The notes beneath the pieces are model-generated. The model was not told the origin of the DNA, did no database searches, and saw nothing but the letters and a program-made list of their open reading frames with translations. From positions 717,147 through 781,146 of the forward strand of contig NZ_LIPD01000003.1 of assembly GCF_001905545.1 (NCBI RefSeq): a DNA stretch of 64,000 nt. Reading direction: 5' to 3'. Numbering within the stretch: the stretch's first letter is position 1; each line of letters begins with the position of its first letter. A program made the translations under genes and the position numbers. The DNA comes from Streptomyces sp. CB02056 (GTDB taxonomy: Bacteria; Actinomycetota; Actinomycetes; Streptomycetales; Streptomycetaceae). This document shows, in pieces, positions 25,831 through 33,944 of the stretch.

Positions 25831-26108
25831 GGATTCGCTCTGCTCCCGCCTGGCCGCCGCGCCCGGGGCGGCCGTCTCTCCGGAGGAAGGCACGCTGTGC
25901 GGATACCAGCGAAGCACGGACCGGGCCGGGCTCGACACCGAAACGGGGAGATTCCTCAGGATCGGTTGCGTGTCGCGCGCCGCGCGCCGGTCCGTACCCC
26001 CGGTTCACCCGGACGGGGCCCGCGATCACGGCGGTAGGGTGGCAGGCCGGACCGCCCGTACGAGTGGTCCGCAGGACGCCGCCGGCCGGACGAGACAGAG
26101 GCGAGAAG

Positions 26109-27329
26109 TTGAGCGCGCAGAGCCCCGCCCGCTGGACCGACCCGGAGCAGCAGGCACTGGAGGAGCGGGTCGCCGCCGCCGAGCTGGCCTGGCTCAGCAT
26201 GGACGTGGACGTCCAGACGCTGCGGGTCGAGATCGACAACTTCGCGCTGATCCACCACCAGCTGCTCGGCCCGCTCTACGCCCGGCTGGACGAGCTGGAC
26301 GCGCTGGTCGCCGAGGCCGTGGCGGCCCGCACCGGCCTGCCGGAGGACCTGCGCCGGGCCGCCGAGGCGCGCCGGCAGGTCGACGAACTGCCCGACCTGG
26401 ACGCGCTGTTCGACTCGGTGCGGGAGCAGACCGGCCAGGACGGCGAGCCGGCCCCGCCGCCGCCCGCCGCGCCGGAGCGGGTGCGGCCCGGCAAGGAGGC
26501 CCAGCGGATCTACCGCGAGCTGGTCCGCCGCGCCCACCCCGACCTGACCACCGACCCGGGCGAGCAGCAGCGCCGGGCCGCCTTCCTGGTCCGGGTCAAC
26601 GAGGCCTACGCGTACGGGGACGCGGGCGCGCTGGGGGCCCTGGCCGCCGAGTGGTCCACCGCGCCGGAGGCCGCGCCCGCCGTCGACTCCCCCGACCGCT
26701 CGGACTGGCTGCGCCGCCGGCTGGACTGGCTGACCGCCAAGATCGCCGAGACCGCCACCGAGCAGGTCCGGCTGGAGCAGACCCCGATGGGGCAGCTGCT
26801 CGCCCTCGCCCCGCAGGACCCGGACCGGCTGCTGGAACAGCTCGCCGAGGAGCTGCTGGCCAAGGCCGCCAGGCAGCAGGCCGAGCTGGCGCGGCTGCTC
26901 GGCGGCCCGGCCCCGGCGGACGGCCCGTCCTCCGGCGCCCACGGCACGGCGCCGGTGGGCGACAATGGCACGCACCCGACCGAATCCCAGGAGAGCCACA
27001 CGATGTTCCCGCAGATCCCCTCCGCCGACGCCGCCGCCGTGCCCGCCGACGCCGCCCTGCTGGACGTGCGCGAGCAGGACGAGTGGGACGCCGGCCATGT
27101 GGACGGCGCCCTGCACATCCCGATCGGCGAGGTGATCGCCCGGCTCGGCGAGCTGCCGGACGAGAAGCTGTACGTGCTCTGCCGGGTCGGCGGCCGCTCC
27201 GCGCAGGTCGTCCAGTACCTGGTGCAGCAGGGCCGGGAGGCCGTGAACGTGGACGGCGGGATGTACGCCTGGCAGGGTGCGGGCCGTCCGATGGTGAGCA
27301 GCACCGGCCAGGAGGCCTTCGTCCTCTGA
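26109..27329 (+). CDS. J-domain-like protein in frame with rhodanese domain
   Basis: A TTG start at 26109 follows GAGGCGAGAAG; 406 residues if read through. Residues 1-120 are helical and coiled-coil-like. A J-like segment has the H-P-D signature at 143-145 (R-R-A-H-P-D-L). A helical stretch (205-265) and a Gly/Pro-rich linker lead to a rhodanese domain (300-400) with L-L-D-V-R-E-Q-D-E-W-D-A-G-H-V and active Cys358 in L-C-R-V-G-G-R-S. No stop separates the two parts, yet AGGAG and an ATG (27003) mark an internal start for the rhodanese alone. Both a fusion and a separate 108-residue rhodanese may be made. Link to sulfur transfer or redox chaperoning is inference. Confidence 0.8.
   Translation: MSAQSPARWTDPEQQALEERVAAAELAWLSMDVDVQTLRVEIDNFALIHHQLLGPLYARLDELDALVAEAVAARTGLPEDLRRAAEARRQVDELPDLDALFDSVREQTGQDGEPAPPPPAAPERVRPGKEAQRIYRELVRRAHPDLTTDPGEQQRRAAFLVRVNEAYAYGDAGALGALAAEWSTAPEAAPAVDSPDRSDWLRRRLDWLTAKIAETATEQVRLEQTPMGQLLALAPQDPDRLLEQLAEELLAKAARQQAELARLLGGPAPADGPSSGAHGTAPVGDNGTHPTESQESHTMFPQIPSADAAAVPADAALLDVREQDEWDAGHVDGALHIPIGEVIARLGELPDEKLYVLCRVGGRSAQVVQYLVQQGREAVNVDGGMYAWQGAGRPMVSSTGQEAFVL
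26989..27005 (+). promoter_or_regulatory. internal ribosome site and ATG for rhodanese domain
   Basis: AGGAG at 26989-26993 is placed nine bases before ATG 27003-27005, inside the longer frame. It would start a stand-alone 108-residue rhodanese (M-F-P-Q-I-P-S). The site is stronger than that of most starts in this window. Confidence 0.6.
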
Positions 27330-27422
27330 CGGCCCCCGCCCCACGGCCCTTAGGGCAGGATGGGCGCGCGCGAGCGCGCCGGCACCGGGTCGGCGGTGCC
27401 CGCCGACCGGTCGGGGGAGGCC

Positions 27423-28085
27423 ATGACCGAGACGACGGACCGGCCGGCTGCCGGACGGGCCTGGTCCAGGCCCGCGCAGCTGGTCCTCGGCTTCGCCGGG
27501 GCGGTGCTGGCCGGCGGCACCGGGCTGTTCCTCGCCGCGGTCTTCCTGCACGTCGCGCCCGCCAATTCGGTGTCCCGGCAGTACCGGGACGAGGTCGACG
27601 GCCTGGTGTACCCGGAGTTCGAGCAGAACTGGAAGCTGTTCGCGCCCAACCCGCTCCAGCAGAACGTGAGCGTGGACGCCCGGGTCCGCACCGCCGCGCC
27701 CGCCGGGGCCACCCGTACCGGGGACTGGATCGGGCTGACCGCGCAGGACATCGCCGCGATACGGGGCAACCCGGCGCCCAGCCACGTCGACCAGAACCTG
27801 CTGCGCCGGGCCTGGGACTTCTACGACGGCACGCACAACCCGCAGGACGAGAGCCCGGCCTCCCCGCGCGGCCGGCTCGCCGAGCAGTACCTCAAGCGGA
27901 TCGCCCTGCAGCGGATCGGCCGGGAGGCGGACGGCGAACGGGTCCTGGAGATCCAGTTCCGCTCGACCGCGGTCACCGTCCCGCCGCCGTCCTGGAGCGG
28001 CGAGCCCGCGCCGGCGGCGCCCCGGGTGCGGGAGCTGCCGTGGTGGCCGGTGGCGGACGAGGACTACCGGGGGCTGCTCGGATGA
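27423..28085 (+). CDS. DUF5819 family protein, HTTM partner
   Basis: 220 residues from the ATG at 27423 with GGGGGAGG upstream. An N-terminal membrane helix (L-V-L-G-F-A-G-A-V-L-A-G-G, about 22-42) is followed by a periplasm-facing domain. That domain contains F-E-Q-N-W-K-L-F-A-P-N-P, a hallmark segment of DUF5819 proteins that pair with HTTM proteins. Its stop overlaps the HTTM start (ATGA), so the two are translationally coupled and probably form a complex. Function is unknown in the literature I know. Confidence 0.82.
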   Translation: MTETTDRPAAGRAWSRPAQLVLGFAGAVLAGGTGLFLAAVFLHVAPANSVSRQYRDEVDGLVYPEFEQNWKLFAPNPLQQNVSVDARVRTAAPAGATRTGDWIGLTAQDIAAIRGNPAPSHVDQNLLRRAWDFYDGTHNPQDESPASPRGRLAEQYLKRIALQRIGREADGERVLEIQFRSTAVTVPPPSWSGEPAPAAPRVRELPWWPVADEDYRGLLG

Positions 28086-29350
28086 ACGAGGCGACGGTAC
28101 GGGCCGACGGGGCGCTGCCGCCGGGTGCGGCGGTGCCGTCCGGCGGTGTGCCGCGGCAGGCCGGGGCCGGGCGGGCGGCGGAGCCCGGTGCGGTGCGGGA
28201 GACGCGGGAGGCACGCGGGCCGCGGGCGCCGCTCGGACGGGCGGCGGAGGCCTTCACCGGGCGGGTGCTCGGCCGTCACCAGGCCGCGGTGGTGCGGATC
28301 GGCTTCGGGCTGGTCTGGCTGGCCTACCTGCTGCGCGAGTGGCCCCACCGGCGGGTGCTGTACGGCGACCGGTCCCCCTGGTCGACGGAGCTGGCCCAGC
28401 GGCTGCTGGCCGACAACGGGGCGCTCACCGTGCTGCCCTGGTTCGGCGGGCGGCTCTGGTTCGAGCTGGTCTACCACCTGGCGGTGCTGGCCGCCCTGGC
28501 CGTGCTGCTGGGCTGGCGGACCAGGGCCAGTACGGTGCTGTTCCTGGTCACCGTGCTGTCCCTGCAGAACCGCGACGTCTTCCTCGGCGACGGCGGCGAC
28601 AACGTGGTCCACCTGATGGCGGTCTACCTGGTCTTCACCCGCTGCGCCGAGGTCTGGTCGCTGGACGCCCGCAGGCCCCGGCCGGGGCGGACCGGGGTGG
28701 TGCTCTGGGCGGTGCTCGGGGCCGTCCTGGCGGCCTGTCAGTTCGGCGGCTTCGCGGGCGACACCCTGACCTGGACCGACCGGGCCTTCCCGTACCTCGG
28801 CTGGTCGCCGCTGTTCTGGGGGCTCTGGGCGGTGGCCGGGCTCTGGTGGACGCTCGGCCGGCTGCGGCCGGACGGCGAGCCGCGGGCGGTGCTCGACGCG
28901 CTGGCGACCATGGTGCACAACTGCGCGATGCTGGTGATCGCCGTCGAGGTGGTGCTGATCTACGCCACGGCCGGCTGGTACAAGGTGCAGGGCTCGCGCT
29001 GGCAGGACGGCACCGCGCTGTACTACCCGCTGCACCTGGACTACTTCGCCCCCTGGCCGGGGCTGTCCGCGCTGGTCGGCTCGGCGCTGCTGCCGGTCTT
29101 CCTGGTCTCGTACGGCACCGTGGTCCTCCAGGTGGCGTTCCCGTTCACGCTGGTCAACCGGCGGGTCAAGAACGTCCTGCTGGCCGTCATGGTGCTGGAG
29201 CACGCGGGGATCGCGGTGGTGCTCGGGCTGCCGGTGTTCTCGCTCGCGATGATCGCGGCGGACGCGGTCTTCCTGCCGACCGGGGCCCTGCTGTGGGTGG
29301 CGGCGCGGCTCCGCCGGAGGTCGGGCCCGGCCCCGGAGATCACGCCCTAG
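28082..29350 (+). CDS. HTTM-domain membrane protein (gamma-carboxylase-like)
   Basis: 422 residues. After a 60-residue Ala/Gly-rich cytoplasmic start come four HTTM helices and several more to the C-terminus. HTTM is the membrane domain of vitamin K-dependent gamma-glutamyl carboxylases. The family's strongly conserved G-W-Y-K-x-x-x-x-x-W-x-x-G-T-A-x-Y-Y segment is present with Lys301. Bacterial members with a DUF5819 partner have no assigned reaction; chemistry on a quinone or a secreted protein is speculation. It sits 10 bp before the FUSC-family gene on the same strand. Confidence 0.85.
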   Translation: MNEATVRADGALPPGAAVPSGGVPRQAGAGRAAEPGAVRETREARGPRAPLGRAAEAFTGRVLGRHQAAVVRIGFGLVWLAYLLREWPHRRVLYGDRSPWSTELAQRLLADNGALTVLPWFGGRLWFELVYHLAVLAALAVLLGWRTRASTVLFLVTVLSLQNRDVFLGDGGDNVVHLMAVYLVFTRCAEVWSLDARRPRPGRTGVVLWAVLGAVLAACQFGGFAGDTLTWTDRAFPYLGWSPLFWGLWAVAGLWWTLGRLRPDGEPRAVLDALATMVHNCAMLVIAVEVVLIYATAGWYKVQGSRWQDGTALYYPLHLDYFAPWPGLSALVGSALLPVFLVSYGTVVLQVAFPFTLVNRRVKNVLLAVMVLEHAGIAVVLGLPVFSLAMIAADAVFLPTGALLWVAARLRRRSGPAPEITP

Positions 29351-29359
29351 GATGGCGCT

Positions 29360-31531
29360 ATGTCCTGGTTCGCCGCACTTCGTGACACCGCGCGGACCGG
29401 GCTCACCCTGGACCGGGCGCTCACCGACCCCAAGCGGGCGGTGCGCGGGGCGGTCGCGGTGGCGCTGGTGCTCTTCCCGACCCTCGCGCTCGGCGGGGTC
29501 GCGCTCGCCACCTCGGCCGCGATGGGCGCGTTCATCGCCGGCTCGGCGACCTTCCAGCGCAGCTTCCGGCCCCGGGCCAGCCTCGCCGTCGCGGCCGGGG
29601 CCGGACTCGGCATCAGCACCTTCCTCGGCTACCTGGCCGCCGGCGTCCCCGGACTGTTCCCGGTACTGCTCGCGGTGTGGGCCTTCGGCGCCGGGCTGGC
29701 CTGGGCGATCGGGCCCACCGCCGGGGTGGTCGCCACCAACACCGTCTCGGTGATGCTGATCGTCGTCCAGCTCCCCGTCAGCACCGTCACCGCGCTCAGC
29801 CACGGGCTGGTCGCCGCCCTCGGCGGGGTCGTCCAGGCCACCGTCATCACCGTCTGGCCGATCGGCAGCTGGACCGCCCAGCGGCAGGCCCTCGCCGACA
29901 CCTACGCCGAACTCGCCGACTACGCCCGGCGGTTGCGGCAGGACCCGACCGCGCACGTGGACCCGGAACCGTTCATGACGGCCCGCCACGCGGCCGCCCT
30001 CACCCCCTGGCAGGACCGCCACCGGCCGCCCGAGCTGCGCGGCCTGCGCGGCATCGCCGAGCGCATCCGGCCCACCCTCGCCGCACTCGCCGACCCCAAG
30101 GTGGGCGCCCCCGAGGAAGGACCCGAACGGGACCGGGCCCGGGAGGTGCTGGCGGCCGCCGCCGAGGTCATGGACGCCCTCGCCCGGGCCATCCGCACCG
30201 GCGACCCGGTCCGGCTCCCCCGCTCCGCGCCCTCGCTCACCCTGGTCGGCTCCGACGACGGGCCGCGGCTCCAGGGCGCGGCCCGGCGCTCCGCCCGGCG
30301 GCTCGGCGGGCTGCTGCGCAAGGCCGCGGACACCCTGGACCGTAACGACGAGGACACCATCACCACGCCGGTGGTCGGGGCCGGCGGGGCGCTGCGCAAG
30401 CCCACCATCGCCCGGATGCTGCCGGTCGCGGCGCGGGCCGTCCGGCGGCAGCTGCACCCGCGCTCGGCGATCTTCCAGCACGCCGTCCGGCTCGCCGGAG
30501 TGGTCACCGTCGCCTACCTGCTGGCCCGGCTCGTCGGGTTCCACCACGGGTACTGGGCGCCGATGACCGCCGCGATGGTGATGCGGCCGGACTTCGCGCA
30601 GACCTACAGCCGGGGCGTCGCCCGGCTGGCCGGGACGGTGGTCGGAGTCGCCGTCTCGACGCTCGTGGTGCAGCTGCTCCACCCCGGGGAATGGGTGCTG
30701 GCCGCGCTGGCGGTGGTCTGCATCGGCGGGGCGTACCTCGCGTTCCGCACCGGGTACGCGCTCACCACCGTCGGGATCTCCACGTACGTGGTGTTCCTGC
30801 TCGGGCTGCAGGAGGGCAACCCGCTGGTGACGGCCTTCGAACGGGTCGGGCTCACCCTGCTCGGCGGGTCGATCGCGCTCGTCACGTACGCGCTGTTCCC
30901 GACCTGGCAGACCGCCCGGCTCGGCGAACGGCTCGCCGAGTGGCTGGCGGCCGCCGGACGGTACGCGGGAGCGGTGATCGCCTGCTACGAGAAGCCGGCG
31001 GCGCCGCGCGGGCGGGTCGTGCGGAGCGCGCTGCTGGACTCGCGGGAGGCGCGGTCCGAACTGATCCAGGCGATGCAGCGGGCCGACGCCGAACCGGGAC
31101 GGCACGAGACCGGGCTGGCCGGGGTCAGCCGGCGCCAGATCGACCGGGCCCGGGCGGCGGTCGGGGCCCTCGGGCGGGCGGCCGTCCTGCTGGAGGCCCA
31201 CCTGCCGGCGGCGGACGCGGAACCTGTGCCGGGGACCGGGGAGTACGCGGAGGAGCTGCGGCTGGCGACGGCGCTCGCGGCGGCGGCGCTGCTGACGGGG
31301 CAGGCGGTGGAGTTCGGGGCGGTGCGGGATGCGCAGGCGCGGTTGGAGGAGGGGTTGGCGGGGGCGCCGGCGGGGGTGCAGCGGGATGTGGTGCGGGCGG
31401 GGGTTCGGTTGGTGGGGCAGGCTCTGCGGGACTTGGAGCGGGCTCTGCGGGGGTCTTCTGTGGGGGAGGGCTCTCGGGAGGGTGGGGGGCCGGGGGCGGC
31501 TCCGGGGGTGGCCGCTCCGGGGGCTGGATGA
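29360..31531 (+). CDS. FUSC-family membrane transporter
   Basis: 723 residues; the ATG follows the HTTM stop by nine bases. Two blocks of membrane helices (about 30-175 and 375-520) are separated by a large cytoplasmic region, with another cytoplasmic domain at the C-terminus. This is the fusaric-acid-resistance/aromatic-acid-exporter arrangement. The second block contains F-H-H-G-Y-W-A-P-M-T-A-A, typical of FUSC_2. Predicted to export small organic acids or lipophilic compounds; substrate unknown. Codon bias at the extreme 3' end becomes very G-rich, ending in Pro/Gly/Ala repeats. Confidence 0.87.
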   Translation: MSWFAALRDTARTGLTLDRALTDPKRAVRGAVAVALVLFPTLALGGVALATSAAMGAFIAGSATFQRSFRPRASLAVAAGAGLGISTFLGYLAAGVPGLFPVLLAVWAFGAGLAWAIGPTAGVVATNTVSVMLIVVQLPVSTVTALSHGLVAALGGVVQATVITVWPIGSWTAQRQALADTYAELADYARRLRQDPTAHVDPEPFMTARHAAALTPWQDRHRPPELRGLRGIAERIRPTLAALADPKVGAPEEGPERDRAREVLAAAAEVMDALARAIRTGDPVRLPRSAPSLTLVGSDDGPRLQGAARRSARRLGGLLRKAADTLDRNDEDTITTPVVGAGGALRKPTIARMLPVAARAVRRQLHPRSAIFQHAVRLAGVVTVAYLLARLVGFHHGYWAPMTAAMVMRPDFAQTYSRGVARLAGTVVGVAVSTLVVQLLHPGEWVLAALAVVCIGGAYLAFRTGYALTTVGISTYVVFLLGLQEGNPLVTAFERVGLTLLGGSIALVTYALFPTWQTARLGERLAEWLAAAGRYAGAVIACYEKPAAPRGRVVRSALLDSREARSELIQAMQRADAEPGRHETGLAGVSRRQIDRARAAVGALGRAAVLLEAHLPAADAEPVPGTGEYAEELRLATALAAAALLTGQAVEFGAVRDAQARLEEGLAGAPAGVQRDVVRAGVRLVGQALRDLERALRGSSVGEGSREGGGPGAAPGVAAPGAG

Positions 31532-31589
31532 TTTTCAGACTGCCGACCCTGTGGGTGGGGGGCTATCACCGTTGGCAGTCTGAAAATCA
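31529..31589. repeat. 19-bp inverted repeat over FUSC stop codon
   Basis: Arms 31529-31547 and 31571-31589 are complementary with one mismatch and contain GATTTTCAGACTGCC, unusually A/T-rich for this genome. The TGA of the FUSC gene is the first three bases of the left arm. The 23-base loop is long for a terminator. Possible roles are a transcription terminator, an RNA stability element or a protein-binding site. Confidence 0.7.
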
Positions 31590-31761
31590 CCCGTCACGCC
31601 CCTCTCCGCGGCCACCCCCTGCGCCACCCCCTCCCGCAGCGCGTCCCTCTCGCCAGAGGGGAGGGGCGGGTGGGTGGGGGTGGCGCAGGGGGCCCTGGTG
31701 CGGGAGTGGGTGGGCGCGCCCGCTGGGGGTGGGGGGAGGGTGCTGAGGGGCGTGACGGGTG
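31588..31761. repeat. nested inverted repeats in convergent intergenic region
   Basis: Two perfect 17-bp inverted repeats are nested. The outer arms are 31588-31604 and 31745-31761; the inner arms are 31615-31631 and 31676-31692. A 6-bp hairpin (31645-31660) sits at the tip. Together with the preceding repeat the whole 230-bp gap between the FUSC gene and the next minus-strand gene is structured. No gene is supported inside it. Confidence 0.75.
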
Positions 31762-31769
31762 CGTGGGTG

Positions 31770-32417
31770 TCAGGCGGCGTGGGCGGCTTGGAGCCAGTTG
31801 GTGAACTCGCAGGCGAAGTGCCACTGGTGGCCGGTGGGGAGGAGGTCGGGGGCGGCTTCGGGGAACTGGACGGTGAGGCGGATGCGGAGGCCGTCGGGGG
31901 TGTCGGCGAACTCGTGCATGACGTGGAGGACTTCGGTGCCGTCGGCGAGGGTGCCGGTGCCGCCGATGCGGACGGGGAAGGTGGCGTTGCCGGGGGTGTC
32001 GTGGAAGTGGAGGAAGAAGCGGGTCGGGGTGGTGCCGAGGGTTTCGATGATCTCGACCCGGTTGCCGGTGGAGTCGGCGAGGTAGTGCTCGGGGTTGGCG
32101 GCGAGGAGGGCGGTGCGGTCGCCGGAGTGGAGGCGGGTCTGCCACCAGGTGAGGAAGGTCCGGGCGTCGATGCCGGTGGCGGTGAGTTCGGTGACGGCGG
32201 TGCTCCAGCGGCCGGCGGAGGCCTGGGCCCAGGTGGTCAGGGCGGTGTCGGCGGCGGTGGTGTCGGGGGTGAGGAGTTCGCGGGTGCGGGTGTCGCCGAG
32301 GCGCTGCTTGAGCAGGTGCAGGGCGGCGCGGGCGCGGTCGAGTTCCCAGGCGAGGACGGCCTCGCGGGGGTGGGGGGTGCCGTCGATCTCGGTGCGGATG
32401 GTGAGGCTGGTCGGCAT
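31770..32417 (-). CDS. hypothetical protein under TetR control
   Basis: 215 residues from the ATG at 32417. It reads as a soluble, beta-rich protein with no signal peptide or membrane helix. The second half, with G-T-L-A-D-G-T-E-V-L-H-V-M-H-E-F and W-H-F-A-C-E-F-T-N-W, hints at a START/SRPBCC-like or lipocalin-like binding cavity, but I cannot assign a family. It is divergent from a TetR repressor gene and has two copies of the repressor's likely operator in its promoter. Induction by a small molecule, with this protein handling that molecule, is the obvious hypothesis. Confidence 0.75.
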   Translation of the reverse strand: MPTSLTIRTEIDGTPHPREAVLAWELDRARAALHLLKQRLGDTRTRELLTPDTTAADTALTTWAQASAGRWSTAVTELTATGIDARTFLTWWQTRLHSGDRTALLAANPEHYLADSTGNRVEIIETLGTTPTRFFLHFHDTPGNATFPVRIGGTGTLADGTEVLHVMHEFADTPDGLRIRLTVQFPEAAPDLLPTGHQWHFACEFTNWLQAAHAA

Positions 32418-32440
32418 GGTGGCGCTCCTCCGGGAGAGGC

Positions 32441-32494
32441 GGAGAGTTTTTCTCCGCTTCTGGTGACGCTAGCATAGGGGGAGAGATTTTCTCC
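32441..32494. promoter_or_regulatory. twin operators for the divergent TetR repressor
   Basis: Two near-identical palindromes, GGAGAGTTTTTCTCC (32441-32455) and GGAGAGATTTTCTCC (32480-32494), are 39 bp apart centre to centre. They flank the middle of the 93-bp gap between the hypothetical gene and the TetR gene. The A/T centres stand out in this GC-rich DNA. Binding by the adjacent TetR protein is inferred. Confidence 0.8.
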
Positions 32495-32510
32495 GGTTAG
32501 GGAGTTGTGG

Positions 32511-33146
32511 ATGAGGGCCGACGCGGAACGCAGCCGGCGCAGGATCCTGGACGCCGCCTGCGAGGTGTTCCTGGAGCGGGGCCCGGACGCCCCGTTGGAC
32601 GCGGTGGTGCGGCGGGCCGGGGTCGGACCGGGCACGCTCTACCGGCGCTTCCCGGACCGGGAGGCGCTGGTCCGAGCGCTGGTCACCGACCTGCTGGCCC
32701 GGCTCGGCGAGGCCGCGCAGGAGGCGCGGCGCGTCGAGGCGGACCCGTGGCAGGCGCTGCGCCGCTTCGTGCACGCCGCCGCCGATCTGCGGATGGGGGC
32801 GGCGATCGTGGTGCTGCTGGAGCGCCTGGTGGTGGACGAGGAGCTGGTGGCGGTCCGGCGGGGCACCGTGGAGGCCGTCGAGGATCTGCTGCGCGCCGCG
32901 CGGGAGGCCGGGCGGCTGCGCCCCGACGTCGGGATGGGGGACCTGGTGCTGCTCTGCGTCCGGGTGTCCCGTCCGCTGCCGGGCGCCCTGGCGGCGCTGG
33001 ACGCGGACGGCTCGCTGGTCCACCGGCACCTGGACCTCGCGCTGGCCGGACTGGCCGCCACGACGGACGGCCCGCCGGGGCGGGCGCTCGGTTTCGACGA
33101 GGTGATCGCCGCGGCGGGGCGCCCGGGGGAGACGATGGCGGAGTGA
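32511..33146 (+). CDS. TetR-family transcriptional repressor
   Basis: 211 residues from the ATG at 32511 with GGGAG six bases upstream; a TTG six bases earlier is less likely. The N-terminal TetR HTH spans residues 5-52: R-R-R-I-L-D-A-A, A-V-V-R-R-A-G-V-G-P-G-T-L-Y-R-R-F-P. The C-terminal ligand domain is Ala/Leu/Arg-rich and unassigned. The G-P-G-T-L-Y-R-R-F recognition helix occurs often in streptomycete repressors of drug-response genes. It faces a divergent target gene across twin operators, and its stop overlaps the start of the RNA methyltransferase gene. Confidence 0.92.
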   Translation: MRADAERSRRRILDAACEVFLERGPDAPLDAVVRRAGVGPGTLYRRFPDREALVRALVTDLLARLGEAAQEARRVEADPWQALRRFVHAAADLRMGAAIVVLLERLVVDEELVAVRRGTVEAVEDLLRAAREAGRLRPDVGMGDLVLLCVRVSRPLPGALAALDADGSLVHRHLDLALAGLAATTDGPPGRALGFDEVIAAAGRPGETMAE

Positions 33147-33904
33147 ACAGGACGGACGAGGACGGGCTGGTACGGGCGTGGCGGGCGGCCGAGCGGGAGC
33201 CGGGGGCGGTGCTGCTGGACGGCTTCCACGCGCTGAAGCACGCGCTGCGGTTCGGCGGCGAGGTGCGGCGGGTGCTGACCGCGGACCGGGGCGCGCTGCT
33301 GGCGCTGGCGGGTGAGTTGGCGCCGGACGTCGTTCCGGCGCTGGAGGGGCTCGCGGTGGAGCTGCCGGAGGCGGCGCTGCGGGGGCTGGTGCCGCGGCTG
33401 CACCCGACCGGGGTGGTCGCGCTGGCGGTGCGGCCCGGGGTCGAGGCGAACCGGGCGGTGCTGGGCCGGCTGCCGCGCCGGTCGCCGGTGGTGCTGTTGG
33501 AGAACCCGCGCAACCTGGGGAACGTCGGGGCGGTGATCCGGCTCGCGGCGGGCTTCGGCGCCACCGGGGTGGTGACCACCGGGGACCTGGATCCGTGGCA
33601 CCCGAACGTGCTGCGGGGGAGCGCCGGGCTGCACTTCGCGACCGCGGTGGAGCGGCTGGCCCTGCCGGAGCTGCCGGACGGGCCGCTGTACGTGCTGGAC
33701 CCGGAGGGCGCGGACATCCGGGACGTGCCGTTCCCGGACGACGCGCTGCTCGCCTTCGGGACGGAGCGGCACGGTGTGTCGGCGGAACTCAAGGACCGCG
33801 CCGACCGGTTGGTGGCGGTGCCGATGCGGCCCGGGGTGTCCAGCTTCAACCTGGCGACCAGCGTCGGGATGGGCCTGTTCCACTGGATGTCGGGGAAGCG
33901 CTGA
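33143..33904 (+). CDS. SpoU/TrmH-family RNA 2'-O-methyltransferase
   Basis: 253 residues; the GTG at 33143 overlaps the TetR stop (GTGA). SPOUT knot motifs are intact: motif 1 N-P-R-N-L-G-N-V-G-A-V-I-R, motif 2 F-G-T-E-R-H-G-V-S, motif 3 V-P-M-R-P-G-V-S-S-F-N-L-A-T-S-V. The N-terminal part is a substrate-binding domain of the L30e type. It would methylate a ribose in tRNA or rRNA with SAM. The target is unknown; resistance-type 23S methyltransferases also belong here. Translational coupling to a repressor gene is unusual for a housekeeping RNA methylase. Confidence 0.92.
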   Translation: MNRTDEDGLVRAWRAAEREPGAVLLDGFHALKHALRFGGEVRRVLTADRGALLALAGELAPDVVPALEGLAVELPEAALRGLVPRLHPTGVVALAVRPGVEANRAVLGRLPRRSPVVLLENPRNLGNVGAVIRLAAGFGATGVVTTGDLDPWHPNVLRGSAGLHFATAVERLALPELPDGPLYVLDPEGADIRDVPFPDDALLAFGTERHGVSAELKDRADRLVAVPMRPGVSSFNLATSVGMGLFHWMSGKR

Positions 33905-33934
33905 GGCGCGGCGCCCGGGTGGGCACCGCGCCTC
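33903..33934. terminator. GC hairpin between convergent genes
   Basis: GAGGCGCGG (33903-33911) pairs with 33926-33934, with a further GCCC/GGGC inside. It overlaps the TGA of the methyltransferase and lies 11 bp from the stop of the NlpC/P60 gene. Confidence 0.7.
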
Positions 33935-33944
33935 GGAGGGGGCG

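Noticed and set aside
23056..26037. 993-residue plus-strand frame opposite the SpoIIE-type phosphatase, and the minus-strand frame 22643-26239
   Set aside because: Low-complexity mirrors of coding DNA; the real frame has four recognisable domains.
28064..31201. 1045-residue minus-strand frame opposite the HTTM and FUSC genes
   Set aside because: Composition (Gly, Pro, Arg, His) is that of antisense high-GC DNA; the plus-strand genes have clear families.
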